The position numbers and the translations under genes are program-made. 40,875 nucleotides of DNA from an uncultured Phascolarctobacterium sp. (GTDB lineage: Bacteria; Bacillota; Negativicutes; Acidaminococcales; Acidaminococcaceae), in NCBI RefSeq assembly GCF_900753045.1, contig NZ_CAADXO010000008.1, positions 1 through 40,875 on the forward strand. Direction: 5' to 3'. Of this stretch, positions 8,404-16,543 are shown piece by piece (position 1 is the first letter of the stretch; each line of letters begins with the position of its first letter). The notes below the pieces were generated by a model. The model saw nothing but the letters and a program-made list of their open reading frames with translations, was not told where the DNA came from and searched no databases.

Positions 8404-8760
8404 GTGTAGTATGTGATACTTTTTGCCCGGGGCGGCAAAAAGTATCCAAAAAACGCCCTGCGTAGCTGCTTCGCCGGATTCCGGCGACTAGATTCGCAGA
8501 ATTTTTCACGTCGCTGAATTTTGCGAGGTGTGCTTGCTGAGTAGTTCGTCAACGCTCCAGCGAAAAATTCCCTGTCGGTCCGTTGCCTGCGAGCTTGTGC
8601 GTAACAAAGATGTGCCGGCGAGTCCGTCGTCCGTTCCGATCTGCGCAGCGCGGAGGGTAGTGTTTTCTAGGTTGGTTTTACAAATTTGGTTTTCCGGTAT
8701 CGTTAGTGATATTGTTTTAGGTATAGTACATTCAATTTATCGAAAGTTTTAGGAAAATAA
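8404..8760. repeat. non-coding GC-rich segment with a perfect hairpin, probable dispersed intergenic element
   Basis: No convincing gene is seen here; short open frames lack ribosome sites and protein-like composition. The left end carries a 13-bp perfect inverted repeat, GATACTTTTTGCC at 8415-8427 with its complement at 8434-8446. About 230 bases with locally higher GC follow, including CCGGATTCCGG. The composition differs from flanking DNA and looks like a mobile or dispersed repeat, which only a comparison with the rest of the genome can confirm. Confidence 0.4.
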
Positions 8761-8815
8761 TTCCCAAAACTATACAGAAACGAAAAGTTTTGGGAAAAAA
8801 TATCCCAAAACTTTT
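8744..8815. repeat. two tandem palindromes sharing the half-site AAAGTTTTGGGA
   Basis: An imperfect palindrome at 8744-8771 (AGTTTTAGGAA / TTCCCAAAACT) is followed by a perfect 13-bp one (AAAAGTTTTGGGA at 8783-8795, complement at 8803-8815). A third copy of the half-site, TTCCCAAAACTTTT, occurs beyond the far side of the MFS gene at about 10332-10345. They may be operators, or paired repeats flanking the gene. The second could also act as a back-up minus-strand terminator. Confidence 0.5.
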
Positions 8816-8818
8816 GCA

Positions 8819-8864
8819 ATCAAAAACGAGCAGGCTTTAGCATTTTGATTAAAACCGGCTCGTT
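8819..8864 (-). terminator. terminator of the MFS gene
   Basis: AAACGAGC (8824-8831) and its complement near 8857-8864 form a stem. On the minus strand this is followed by CGTTTTTG, placing a T tract just after the hairpin and 17 bases downstream of the MFS stop codon. Confidence 0.7.
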
Positions 8865-8880
8865 TGCTATATGACGTATT

Positions 8881-10053
8881 TTACATTTTCAGCTTGCAGA
8901 AAACGTACTTGGCAATTCCTGCTTCAATGACAAGCAATAAGGCAACCAGTTCGAATACTGCGCTGATATTGATGCCGTGGGCAACGAAGCCTAAAAGTGC
9001 GGGACCGAGGATAACGCCGGTGTAAGCAATGCTGGTGATGGCGGTGACGGCGGCGCTGATAGGCATGTCCTTTTGGTATTTCAAGAGAGAATAGCACACA
9101 GGGACAATGTTGGCACAACCGAGACCGATGAGAATGAAGGCCAAGGCGTTGAGATAGAGGTTATCTACAATAACAACGAGTGCAAAGCCTGCTGCCGTGA
9201 CGATGCTGCCGCCGATGACTGCTTTTTGTTCGCCAAGGAATTGCACAGTTCTATCGCCTAAAAGACGCATGATGAGCATTGCTACGGAGAAGATGGCGTA
9301 GCCTGTGCCAGCCAACGCTATATCTATATTTTTTACTTCGGTGAGCAGTACACCGCTCCAGTCCATAACTGCACCTTCAACGAGGAAGGAGATGCAGGCG
9401 AGAATGCCTAAAATGATAACGATGCCGCGTGGGATAGCAAAGGCTTTTTCACCGCCGGGACTTTTATAATCCAGTAAGTGACGGCCGAAAACTGCCAGTA
9501 ACGCTAAAACGATAGCACAGTGCAGGGTGGCGATGAGTGTTACGTCCAAGCCTGAAGATGCCAATACGCTGAAAAGACCTGCGCTGGCAAAGCAGCCGAT
9601 ACTCCAAAAGGCATGCATACCACTGAGAAGTCTGCGTCCTGCAAGCTTTTCTACAATAACGGCATTGGTGTTCATGCTGACATCCGTTGCGCCCATGACC
9701 GCACCAAAGAAAGCAAGCGCAATGGCATAGCTCCAAATGTTTGGCAGACAAGAAAGTAGTACGGAAATTAACGCCATGAGAGTTGCACCGGTGATGACTA
9801 CTTTTTTACAGCCAAAGCGTTGTACGAGTGCACCGGCCAGAGGCATAAAGATAAAGGCGCTGATACCGATACATAGAAGCAAAAGACCGAGTACGTCCGC
9901 TTCGAGGCTCAGGCGTGCTTTGACCATAGGAATCATCAGTGCCCAGGTGGAAATGACGAAGCCGGGCAGGAAAAAGGCGACACGCGCTGCATTGATTTCT
10001 TTGCTGCCGACGGAAATATTTTGCAAGGTGTTTTCTGGTTTGTTGATTTGCAT
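8881..10053 (-). CDS. MFS transporter, YbjJ/fucose-permease-like
   Basis: A 390-residue major facilitator protein with about 12 hydrophobic segments. Landmarks are AALVQRFG-type loop-2 sequence (GALVQRFGCKKVV), GATDVSMNTNAVIVEKLAGRRLLSGMHA-like sequence after the fourth span, and GLGCANIVPVCYSL in the second half. These resemble the YbjJ branch, whose substrates are unknown to me. The start follows AAAGGAG with nine-base spacing. It is monocistronic, with its own promoter at 10207-10235, a structured leader and a terminator at 8819-8864. The transported compound cannot be inferred from neighbours. Confidence 0.85.
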   Translation of the reverse strand: MQINKPENTLQNISVGSKEINAARVAFFLPGFVISTWALMIPMVKARLSLEADVLGLLLLCIGISAFIFMPLAGALVQRFGCKKVVITGATLMALISVLLSCLPNIWSYAIALAFFGAVMGATDVSMNTNAVIVEKLAGRRLLSGMHAFWSIGCFASAGLFSVLASSGLDVTLIATLHCAIVLALLAVFGRHLLDYKSPGGEKAFAIPRGIVIILGILACISFLVEGAVMDWSGVLLTEVKNIDIALAGTGYAIFSVAMLIMRLLGDRTVQFLGEQKAVIGGSIVTAAGFALVVIVDNLYLNALAFILIGLGCANIVPVCYSLLKYQKDMPISAAVTAITSIAYTGVILGPALLGFVAHGINISAVFELVALLLVIEAGIAKYVFCKLKM

Positions 10054-10116
10054 TGTTAAAAACTCCTTTCGTTACATAAGTAGCTATGAGAGCTTTTATG
10101 GGTTGAGCATTACCAT

Positions 10117-10203
10117 AATTTATCTAAAAAAGTGGGATGAAATTCGTTTGAATCCTATCCCGCTTCAATAGCTTGAGCGCTACAATTCCTCTGATAAATT
10201 ATG
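10117..10203 (-). promoter_or_regulatory. structured leader of the MFS gene with internal terminator-like hairpin
   Basis: Read on the minus strand, the transcript begins close to ATAATTTATC, which is perfectly complementary to GATAAATTAT about 75 bases later and could close a multi-stem domain. Inside, GCGGGAT and ATCCCAC enclose a second helix, and this hairpin is followed directly by six T (about 10129-10163). A closing stem plus an internal terminator is the layout of a transcription-attenuating leader. I recognise no known riboswitch class. Confidence 0.45.
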
Positions 10204-10206
10204 ATC

Positions 10207-10235
10207 ATTTTACCACGAGCATATTTTGTTGTCAA
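10207..10235 (-). promoter_or_regulatory. promoter of the MFS gene
   Basis: On the minus strand TTGACA (10230-10235) and TAAAAT (10207-10212) are separated by 17 bp. The ATG is about 145 bases from the expected start point, leaving room for the leader at 10117-10203. The rest of 10236-10442 shows no gene; it holds only the TTCCCAAAACTTTT half-site. Confidence 0.75.
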
Positions 10236-10442
10236 TGTGAGATATTTAATTGTTGACTTGAAGCATATTTCATTGTGTTTGGAATTTGCTGTTCTGCCTG
10301 ACTTAGCTAGACCGCAAAGCTTTGAAGAATCTTCCCAAAACTTTTTTGATTGTTGGATTAAATGCTGTAAAAAGGTTATCCTGTTTTTGTCATAGACTTT
10401 TAAAGCATTGTGCTAATGTTCAAAATGCAACAAATAATTCCC

Positions 10443-10471
10443 TTGTCTTTCACTTTCACCTATGTTATCAT
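10443..10471 (+). promoter_or_regulatory. putative promoter of the flotillin gene
   Basis: TTGTCT (10443-10448) and TATCAT (10466-10471) with 17-bp spacing. A TATAAT at 10488-10493 looks better as a hexamer but overlaps the ribosome site and is probably not used. Confidence 0.4.
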
Positions 10472-10508
10472 TTAATTAGAGTGTTTATATAATAAAGGGG
10501 GAATTATT

Positions 10509-11963
10509 TTGACTTATGGAATTGTTTTTCTCATTATTATTTTCCTGATTTTATTTATTATTGCGGCTAAGACCTGTTATGTAAAGGCTCCGCCAAACGT
10601 AGCGTATATTATTTCCGGTCTGACGAAGAATCCGCGTATCCTTATCGGTATAGGCGGTTTTAAAATCCCTCTGTTGGAGCGCGTGGATATGTTGTATCTG
10701 GGCCAAATGTCTGTTGATATCAAAACTAGCCAGAGCGTTCCTACCAATGACTTTATCAACGTTAAGGTTGATGCGGTTGCCAAGATTATTGTTGATAAGG
10801 AAAACGGTATCTATCTGGCAGCAAGAAACTTTTTGAATATGGAGCCGGCGGATATTACGCGCAGCCTGCAGGATTCTCTTGAAGGTAATATGCGTGAGAT
10901 TATCGGTACGCTGGATTTGAAGAAGATTAACGTTGACCGTGACTCCTTCTCCGACGAAGTGCTGAAAAAGGCTGCTAAGGATATGGAAAAGCTTGGTATC
11001 AGCATTCTGAGCTGTAACATCCAGAATGTTGTTGACGATAACGGCCTGATTGTCGATTTGGGCGCAGATAATACGGCGAAAATCCGCAAGGATGCTTCAA
11101 TCAGCAAGGCTGTTGCCGAGCGCGACGTGGCCATTGCTGAGGCTGCTGCCAAGAAAGAGGCGAATGACGCGCAGGTGCATGCTGATCTGGCGATTGCGCA
11201 GCGTCAGAATGAGCTTTCTATTGCCAAGAGTGAACTGAAGCGTACTGCCGATATTAAAAAGGCAGAGGCAGATGCTGCTTATGCTATTCAACAGCAGGAA
11301 CAGCAAAAGTCTATTGAGGTGGCAACGGTAAATGCACAGATTGCCAAGGCTGAGCGTGAAGCTGACCTGAAAAAGCAGGAGGTGCTGGTAAAAGAGCAAA
11401 TCCTGGCTGCTACTATTCAGAAGCAGGCGGATGCCGACAAGTACAGAGTTGAACAGGATGCTTTGGCTGAGCAGGCCAAGAGGCAGCGTGAAGCAGAAGC
11501 GCAAAGATATGCTATGGAGCAGGAGGCTGCCGCTATTAAAGCGAAAGGCGATGCTGAGGCTTATGCTATCAGAGTAAAGGGTGAAGCTGAGGCTGCCGCT
11601 ATCAAGGCGAAGGGCGAGGCAGAGGCCGCTGCTATGGATAAGAAGGCCGAGGCTATGAAGAAATACGGTCAGGCTGCGATGGCTCAGATGGCGATTGAGG
11701 TTCTGCCGCAGGTTGCCAAAGAGGTTGCTGCTCCGCTCAGTAAGGTGGATAAGATTACGCTTTACGGTGAAGGCGGCATGGGCAGCCTTTCCGGTAATGT
11801 ACCTTCCGTCATGGCGAAGGTTTTCGATACGGTGAAGAGTGCTACCGGCATTGACCTGCAGGAGATTGCCAAGGGTGAAACCTACGATGCTAAGGTTAAT
11901 AAGAACATCAGAATTGACGGCAAGCTGCCGGAAATTCCTGTAGAAATCAGCAAGGAAGAATAA
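10509..11963 (+). CDS. flotillin-like SPFH membrane scaffold protein
   Basis: A 484-residue protein of the bacterial flotillin family (FloT/YuaG type). An N-terminal membrane segment (about 4-22) is followed by an SPFH/band-7 domain (about 25-195). A long Ala/Glu/Lys-rich coiled coil (about 200-400) contains repeats such as AAIKAKGEAEA, and a Gly-rich C-terminal tail follows. Such proteins oligomerise at the cytoplasmic membrane and organise membrane domains. The start codon is TTG, chosen because AAAGGGGG lies seven bases upstream. No NfeD-type partner gene is next to it. Internal coiled-coil repeats make the DNA locally repetitive but the frame is intact. Confidence 0.9.
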   Translation: MTYGIVFLIIIFLILFIIAAKTCYVKAPPNVAYIISGLTKNPRILIGIGGFKIPLLERVDMLYLGQMSVDIKTSQSVPTNDFINVKVDAVAKIIVDKENGIYLAARNFLNMEPADITRSLQDSLEGNMREIIGTLDLKKINVDRDSFSDEVLKKAAKDMEKLGISILSCNIQNVVDDNGLIVDLGADNTAKIRKDASISKAVAERDVAIAEAAAKKEANDAQVHADLAIAQRQNELSIAKSELKRTADIKKAEADAAYAIQQQEQQKSIEVATVNAQIAKAEREADLKKQEVLVKEQILAATIQKQADADKYRVEQDALAEQAKRQREAEAQRYAMEQEAAAIKAKGDAEAYAIRVKGEAEAAAIKAKGEAEAAAMDKKAEAMKKYGQAAMAQMAIEVLPQVAKEVAAPLSKVDKITLYGEGGMGSLSGNVPSVMAKVFDTVKSATGIDLQEIAKGETYDAKVNKNIRIDGKLPEIPVEISKEE

Positions 11964-11969
11964 AAATGA

Positions 11970-12009
11970 AATAAGCTGTTAGCATCCGGTATGTTAGCAG
12001 CTTATTTTT
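11970..12009 (+). terminator. terminator after the flotillin gene
   Basis: A long, nearly uninterrupted stem of about 16 bp (11970-11985 with 11991-12006, including two G-T pairs) is followed by TTT. It separates the flotillin gene from the DUF523 gene. Confidence 0.8.
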
Positions 12010-12031
12010 ACAGTAACGGAGGAATGTTTCT

Positions 12032-12460
12032 TTGAAGATTCTTGTGAGTGCCTGCTTATTAGGCAAAAACTGTAAGTATAACGGTGGTAATAATTTAAAT
12101 CAAAGCGTGCTGGATTTTATCGAAGGGCATGAGGTTATCGGCGTTTGCCCGGAGCAGTTGGGCGGGCTGTCTGCTCCTCGCTTGCCGGCAGAGATTGTTG
12201 AAGGCGTTGTGACGAACAAGGAAGGCATCAGCGTGGATGCGGAGTTTCGCAAGGGTGCGCAGGAGGCGTTGGCAGCTGCTTTGGAGAACAAGGTGGATTT
12301 GGCGATTTTACAGTCGCGCAGTCCCAGCTGTGGCGTAAAGGAGATTTATGACGGCAGCTTCAGCGGCAAAAAAATCAAGGGGCAGGGCGTGTTCGCCAAG
12401 CTGCTTACTGTGCATAGAATTAAGGTGCTTGATGCCGAGGATGTAGCTGAGCATAAATAA
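12032..12460 (+). CDS. DUF523 family protein
   Basis: A 142-residue cytoplasmic protein matching DUF523. Landmarks are the N-terminal VSACLLGKNCKYNGGNN, VCPEQLGGLSAPRLPAE and the motif LQSRSPSCGVKEIYDG. The conserved Cys residues (about 8, 13, 39, 98) suggest a metal site or thiol chemistry, but no reaction is established. The start is TTG, supported by ACGGAGGAAT at 12017-12026. It lies between two terminators and is probably monocistronic or read through from the flotillin gene. Confidence 0.85.
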   Translation: MKILVSACLLGKNCKYNGGNNLNQSVLDFIEGHEVIGVCPEQLGGLSAPRLPAEIVEGVVTNKEGISVDAEFRKGAQEALAAALENKVDLAILQSRSPSCGVKEIYDGSFSGKKIKGQGVFAKLLTVHRIKVLDAEDVAEHK

Positions 12461-12490
12461 CAGTGCCTGAAAAAGTTGGTTTATAAAATT

Positions 12491-12534
12491 AAAAGGCAAG
12501 GTCTTAGGAGTTTTTTTCCTAGGCCTTGCCTTTT
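12491..12534. terminator. bidirectional terminator between DUF523 and the biotin operon
   Basis: AAAAGGCAAGG (12491-12501) pairs with CCTTGCCTTTT (12524-12534), with an inner stem around a T-rich loop. A and T tracts on both sides make it work for the convergent genes on each strand. Confidence 0.9.
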
Positions 12535-12539
12535 GTGCG

Positions 12540-14441
12540 TTATTTTTTATACTTTCTGATTGCGGCACCGATCAGCTTCGCTGTCTGCGACAGCTCCGCT
12601 TCTGTATGCGTTGCCATGAGGGCAACGCGCAGTCGCGCAGTGCCTTTTGCTACCGTCGGGTAGCGGATAGCGGGGGCGAGCACGCCGTTGGCCAGCAGCT
12701 CGTCTGCAACCTGCAGAGCGGATTTCTCATCGCCGATGATAATAGGAATGATGGCGGTGGGAGAGTAGGCTTCTACGCCTTCAGCGTGCAATGCGTTTAA
12801 GAAAAACTCCACGTCATGCTGCAGATTTTGCGCACGCTGCGGTTCCTCCTCCAGTACCTCAATAGCTCGCAGCGCAGCGGCGAGCGTAGCAGGAGTTTGG
12901 GCGGTAGCGAAGATAAAGCTGCGTGCTTTATTTTTGAGATATTCGATAATCACCTTGCTGGCGCAGGCGTAACCGCCTTCGGCGCCGAGAGCTTTACTGA
13001 GCGTACCCATGAGAATATCAGGGCGAATGGTGTTGCCGAAATGCTCAACGGTGCCATGGCCGGTTTTGCCGATAACGCCGGTGGCGTGTGCTTCGTCAAT
13101 CATGGTGAGCAGATGATATTTTTTGCCGAGTGCGACTAGAGCAGGCAGGTCAACAATATCACCGTCCATGCTGAAAACTGCGTCGCTGACAATCAGGCCT
13201 CTGCTGTAGGGGGTAGCAAGAATTTTCGCTTCCAGGTCCTGCATATCATTATGCTTATAGACAACGATGCGTGCTTTAGAAAGACGTGCGCCGTCGATGA
13301 TGCTGGCGTGGTTATATTCGTCGCTGAAAATAACGCTTTCGCTGTTGCAGAGGGCGGAAATAATGCCGACATTGGCCATGTAGCCTGTATTGAATACCAG
13401 TGCTGCTTCTGTGCCTTTGAACTGTGCCAGCTTGCTTTCGAGTGCTTCATGCAGAGCGGTGTTGCCGGTAGTCAGACGGCTGCCGCCGCTGCCTGCGCCC
13501 CATTGAAGCGCAGCTTCGGCAGCGGCCTGCTTAACGCGGGCATCTGCTGCCAAGTCCAGATAGCTGTTGGAGGCAAGCATTAAGATTTTGCGTCCCTGCA
13601 TTTCAACGTATTTACTTTGCTCACTGTCCATCGTGCGCAGGGAGCGGTAAAGATTCTGTTCCTTGAGTTGCTTTAATTCGTCGGCGAAAATTTGCTCCGG
13701 GTTAGGATTAGCAGGTTTTTCGACAGGCAGTCCGCGTACGAGTACGCGTTGCTTTTCCAGATAGCTGATAGCATCCTCGGCCTTAGCTTTGCTGCTGTCA
13801 AAGATGAATACTCGACCGCCGTGCGGATTACCCATTTCCTTCATCGGCATGAGGCGTACATAACCATGCTTTAAGGAAGCGAGGTAGCCGACGAGGTAAT
13901 CGGGATCATCGGAAAGGCACAGCTCGGCGATGATGCCAGGAGCATGTACAACCTTGGTGGCCAGTACGATAGCTTCGCGGAAGTGGTTTTTGCCGCTGCA
14001 GTTGCTTGCTGCACCTTCGGCATCCATATAGGTGACACGGATGCCGCGCTCATGGTCAGGCTCAAGTCTGGAGTTTGTGGCAACGTCGTAGAGAACTGCG
14101 CCGCGCATAGGATGGTTGTGACGCAAAAGATTGATTAATGCATCTGCCTTGGCTTCCAGTCCCAGCTCGCAGAGCATTTCCTTCATGATTTTATAGGTTT
14201 CTTCTACCGTGTCGGCAGGACGTTTGCTGACTGGCAGAGCGTCGAGGTATTGCAGCTTTTCCGGTGTAACTTCTTCCATTTTGACGTTGATGAAGTCGGC
14301 GCGGCCGAGGCCGTGGTGCAGAGCGCGCTCGGTAAGTGCGCTGACCGCGCTGCTGATTTCGGCTTGCGGGATAATGCGTTCTGCGCCGCTGACGTGTAAA
14401 TCACCTTTGGATGCGCGCATTTTGATACTGTATAAAGGCAT
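12540..14441 (-). CDS. fused pimeloyl-CoA synthetase (BioW) and 8-amino-7-oxononanoate synthase (BioF)
   Basis: A 633-residue fusion of two consecutive biotin enzymes. Residues about 1-245 are BioW (pimelate + CoA + ATP to pimeloyl-CoA) with RGIRVTYMD and SNCSGKNHFREA. Residues about 255-633 are BioF (pimeloyl-CoA + L-Ala to KAPA), a PLP alpha-oxoamine synthase with SNSYLDL, GSGGSRLTTGN, IDEAHATG and the Schiff-base lysine at about 483 in GTLSKALGAEGGY. The joint near residue 245-260 (LPVEKPANPNPEQ) is a Pro/Asn-rich linker. No stop or frameshift separates the halves. The start follows AAAGGAG. Last gene of the biotin operon; the fusion implies pimelate is the entry substrate. Confidence 0.93.
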   Translation of the reverse strand: MPLYSIKMRASKGDLHVSGAERIIPQAEISSAVSALTERALHHGLGRADFINVKMEEVTPEKLQYLDALPVSKRPADTVEETYKIMKEMLCELGLEAKADALINLLRHNHPMRGAVLYDVATNSRLEPDHERGIRVTYMDAEGAASNCSGKNHFREAIVLATKVVHAPGIIAELCLSDDPDYLVGYLASLKHGYVRLMPMKEMGNPHGGRVFIFDSSKAKAEDAISYLEKQRVLVRGLPVEKPANPNPEQIFADELKQLKEQNLYRSLRTMDSEQSKYVEMQGRKILMLASNSYLDLAADARVKQAAAEAALQWGAGSGGSRLTTGNTALHEALESKLAQFKGTEAALVFNTGYMANVGIISALCNSESVIFSDEYNHASIIDGARLSKARIVVYKHNDMQDLEAKILATPYSRGLIVSDAVFSMDGDIVDLPALVALGKKYHLLTMIDEAHATGVIGKTGHGTVEHFGNTIRPDILMGTLSKALGAEGGYACASKVIIEYLKNKARSFIFATAQTPATLAAALRAIEVLEEEPQRAQNLQHDVEFFLNALHAEGVEAYSPTAIIPIIIGDEKSALQVADELLANGVLAPAIRYPTVAKGTARLRVALMATHTEAELSQTAKLIGAAIRKYKK

Positions 14442-14492
14442 AGGGAAAACTCCTTTGTGTTATAAATTCAGTGTTTGGCAAAAGTAGCTGAT

Positions 14493-14641
14493 GAAAAGCC
14501 TCTCCTTGGGGAGAGGTGGCATCGCTTAGCGATGACGGAGAGGGGTGTGCAAAACTTCACGTTATTCTTTAGCGCAAAGAATGCAGACCCCTCTCAGTCG
14601 CCCTGACGGGCGCCAGCTCTCCCTAAGGAGAGCCTCTTTTT
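14493..14641. repeat. inverted pair of palindromic repeat units between bioWF and the membrane-protein gene
   Basis: Two related units of about 55 bp lie in opposite orientation, 14493-14547 and 14586-14641. Each begins with an A run, then CTCTCC-TTRGGGAGAG (a short hairpin), TGGC, a variable hairpin (ATCGCTTAGCGAT in one, GCCCGTCAGGGC in the other), GAC and GAGAGGGG. The variable inner hairpin with conserved flanks points to compensatory change, so structure is conserved. Similar elements are scattered through many gut Firmicute genomes. A comparable pair lies at 16544-16672. Confidence 0.75.
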
Positions 14642-14652
14642 GCTATTATTTA

Positions 14653-15138
14653 TCAGCCTCTGAGCAAAGCCACTTTGGTAAGCAGCTGTTTTGCGGGCTT
14701 ATAGAATGCACCGGCGGCAACTGCGGTGAAGATCATACCGGGGAAGGCTGCGGCGGTGAGTACCATCCAGTTTACACCGGTAACCTGCCACAGTACGAGG
14801 CGGGCAGCGAAGGTTCCGAGCGGGCCGCTGACAGCAACAGTAAGCAGATTAGTTCCGAGCAGGGCCATGGTGCCACCGGCAACAACGCGGAATACCATCT
14901 GTACAAGCACGTTGATGATGTTGTGCATGCCGAGCATCATACCGAGCATGCTTGCAAGGATACCTGCGATAATGTAGCGTTTAAAGCCGAAGCAGGCGCA
15001 GATGAGTACGGCAATTGGTGCAGATAACTGGAATTCGCCACCGGCAATTGGCGAAGGGATTTTAAAAGAACCTGAAATTAGAATCAAGACACCTAATAAA
15101 GCGATGGTAGTCAGCTCTTTCATACTCAAATCTTTCAT
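14653..15138 (-). CDS. small integral membrane protein of the biotin operon, possible ECF-type S component
   Basis: A 161-residue protein with about five hydrophobic segments and a short lysine-rich start (MKDLSMKELTTIALLG). The sequence FKIPSPIAGGEFQLSAPIAV, then a segment rich in Gly and Met (LGMMLGMHNIINVLVQMVFR), recalls S components of energy-coupling-factor transporters in size and topology. The Gly-rich motifs I expect in BioY are not seen, so I do not name it BioY. Operon position between bioA and bioWF suggests uptake of biotin or, because BioW uses free pimelate, of pimelate. The start follows AAGGAG. The bioA stop lies 11 bases upstream of its start codon. Confidence 0.7.
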   Translation of the reverse strand: MKDLSMKELTTIALLGVLILISGSFKIPSPIAGGEFQLSAPIAVLICACFGFKRYIIAGILASMLGMMLGMHNIINVLVQMVFRVVAGGTMALLGTNLLTVAVSGPLGTFAARLVLWQVTGVNWMVLTAAAFPGMIFTAVAAGAFYKPAKQLLTKVALLRG

Positions 15139-15149
15139 TTATTTACTCC

Positions 15150-16505
15150 TTACTTTAAGACTTCATCCATGGATTGCTTAGCCAAAGCTATAGCCTTATC
15201 CAGATCTTTATTTTCGATATTCAGCGGCGGGTTGAAGTAGATGACGTTGCCCAGAGGACGCAGCAGCAGACCGTGGGTAAGTGCTTTTTTGTAGATTTCG
15301 TAGCCTATACGCAGGTCGCCGTCGAAGCCGATTTTCTTATCCTTATCGGTAACAAGCTCCATAGCGTTAATCAGGCCGATATGACGGATTTCACCGATGT
15401 TTTTATGAGCACCGAAGGTATCCATGAGTGCATTGTGGAAGTAGGTTGCTTTTTCGGCAGCATGCTCAAGAATTTTTTCTTCCTTCATAATCTTGAGTAC
15501 AGCGAGGGCAGTAGCGCAGCCGATGGGGTTACCGGCATAGGTGTGGCTGTGCATGAATTGCTTGCCTTTGTTGTAATCGTCATAGAAGGCATCGTAAATT
15601 TTGTCTGTGGTGCAGACAATAGCCATCGGCAGATAACCGCCGGTGAGTGCTTTACTGATGCACATGATGTCAGGAGTAATTCCTGCATGGTTGCAGGCGA
15701 ACATTTTTCCTGTTCTGCCGAAGCCGGTAGCGATTTCGTCGGCAATCAGCAGTACGCCGTATTCATCGCAGAGCTTACGCAGCTTTTGCAAATAGAGAGG
15801 CGGATAGATACGCATGCCTGCGCAGCCTTGGACGATAGGCTCAACGATAATGGCAGCGGTTTCTTTAGCATGTTTGGCAAATTCTTCCTCAGCAAATTTG
15901 AAGCATTCGCATTGGCAGTGCTCGCGGTCTTTGGCAAACGGACAACGGTAGCAGTCCGGTGCTTTTACATGGATGTTATTCATCATCATGGGTTTATACA
16001 TTTGTGCGAACAGGTCCATGCTGCCTACGGAAAGAGCACCGATGGTTTCGCCATGGTAGCCTTCACTGAGGCACATGAAGCGCTGTTTTTCCGGGTGTCC
16101 GGTTTGCAGCTGATATTGGAAGGCAATTTTCAGCGCAATTTCTACGGAAGAGGAGCCGTTGTCGGCAAAGTTGAATTTATTCAGGCCTTTGGGGAGAACG
16201 TCAACCAGCTCTTCGCACAGCTTGATAGCAGGCTCGTGGGTGAAGTTAACGAAGATAACGTGCTCTAATTGTTCAATCTGCTCTTTGATGGCAGCATTGA
16301 TTTTGGGATTGCAGTGACCTAAAAGGTTGCACCACCAGCTGCTGATGATGTCGAGATATTCGCTGCCGTCGGCTGCGTAAAGGTAGGGGCCTTTAGCGTG
16401 GTCAACGATGATGGGACGTAAGGTTTCGTAGTCCTTCATTTGGGAACATGGGTGCCAGATGTGGGCTAAATCTCTTTTTTGTAAATCTGCTACTTTATCG
16501 TTCAT
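15150..16505 (-). CDS. bioA: adenosylmethionine--8-amino-7-oxononanoate transaminase
   Basis: A 451-residue class III PLP transaminase converting KAPA to 7,8-diaminononanoate, usually with SAM as amino donor. It has HIWHPCSQMKDY at the N-terminus (the BioA-type substrate segment), SSWWCNLLGH, the PLP-contact region NGSSSVEIALKIAFQYQ, IADEIATGFGRTG and the Schiff-base lysine at about 285 in ISKALTGGYLPMA. A Cys-rich insertion (CYRCPFAKDREHCQCECF, about residues 183-200) is seen in a subset of anaerobe BioA proteins and may bind metal. Ribosome site AGGAGG. Second gene of the operon. Confidence 0.93.
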   Translation of the reverse strand: MNDKVADLQKRDLAHIWHPCSQMKDYETLRPIIVDHAKGPYLYAADGSEYLDIISSWWCNLLGHCNPKINAAIKEQIEQLEHVIFVNFTHEPAIKLCEELVDVLPKGLNKFNFADNGSSSVEIALKIAFQYQLQTGHPEKQRFMCLSEGYHGETIGALSVGSMDLFAQMYKPMMMNNIHVKAPDCYRCPFAKDREHCQCECFKFAEEEFAKHAKETAAIIVEPIVQGCAGMRIYPPLYLQKLRKLCDEYGVLLIADEIATGFGRTGKMFACNHAGITPDIMCISKALTGGYLPMAIVCTTDKIYDAFYDDYNKGKQFMHSHTYAGNPIGCATALAVLKIMKEEKILEHAAEKATYFHNALMDTFGAHKNIGEIRHIGLINAMELVTDKDKKIGFDGDLRIGYEIYKKALTHGLLLRPLGNVIYFNPPLNIENKDLDKAIALAKQSMDEVLK

Positions 16506-16543
16506 GTTTTCTTCCTCCTGAGTTTTGTGTCATTATTGTTTAT

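Noticed and set aside
8528..8752. Plus-strand 74-codon open frame in the spacer before the MFS gene
   Set aside because: No ribosome binding site, unusual Cys/Ser/Val-rich composition, and overlap with the repeat-like GC-rich block.
10488..10493. Consensus TATAAT directly before the flotillin start
   Set aside because: Transcription from it would begin inside the ribosome site; the TTGTCT/TATCAT pair further upstream is more plausible.
15174..16268. Plus-strand open frame of 364 codons opposite bioA
   Set aside because: It mirrors bioA codon structure and lacks any known domain; bioA has complete motifs.
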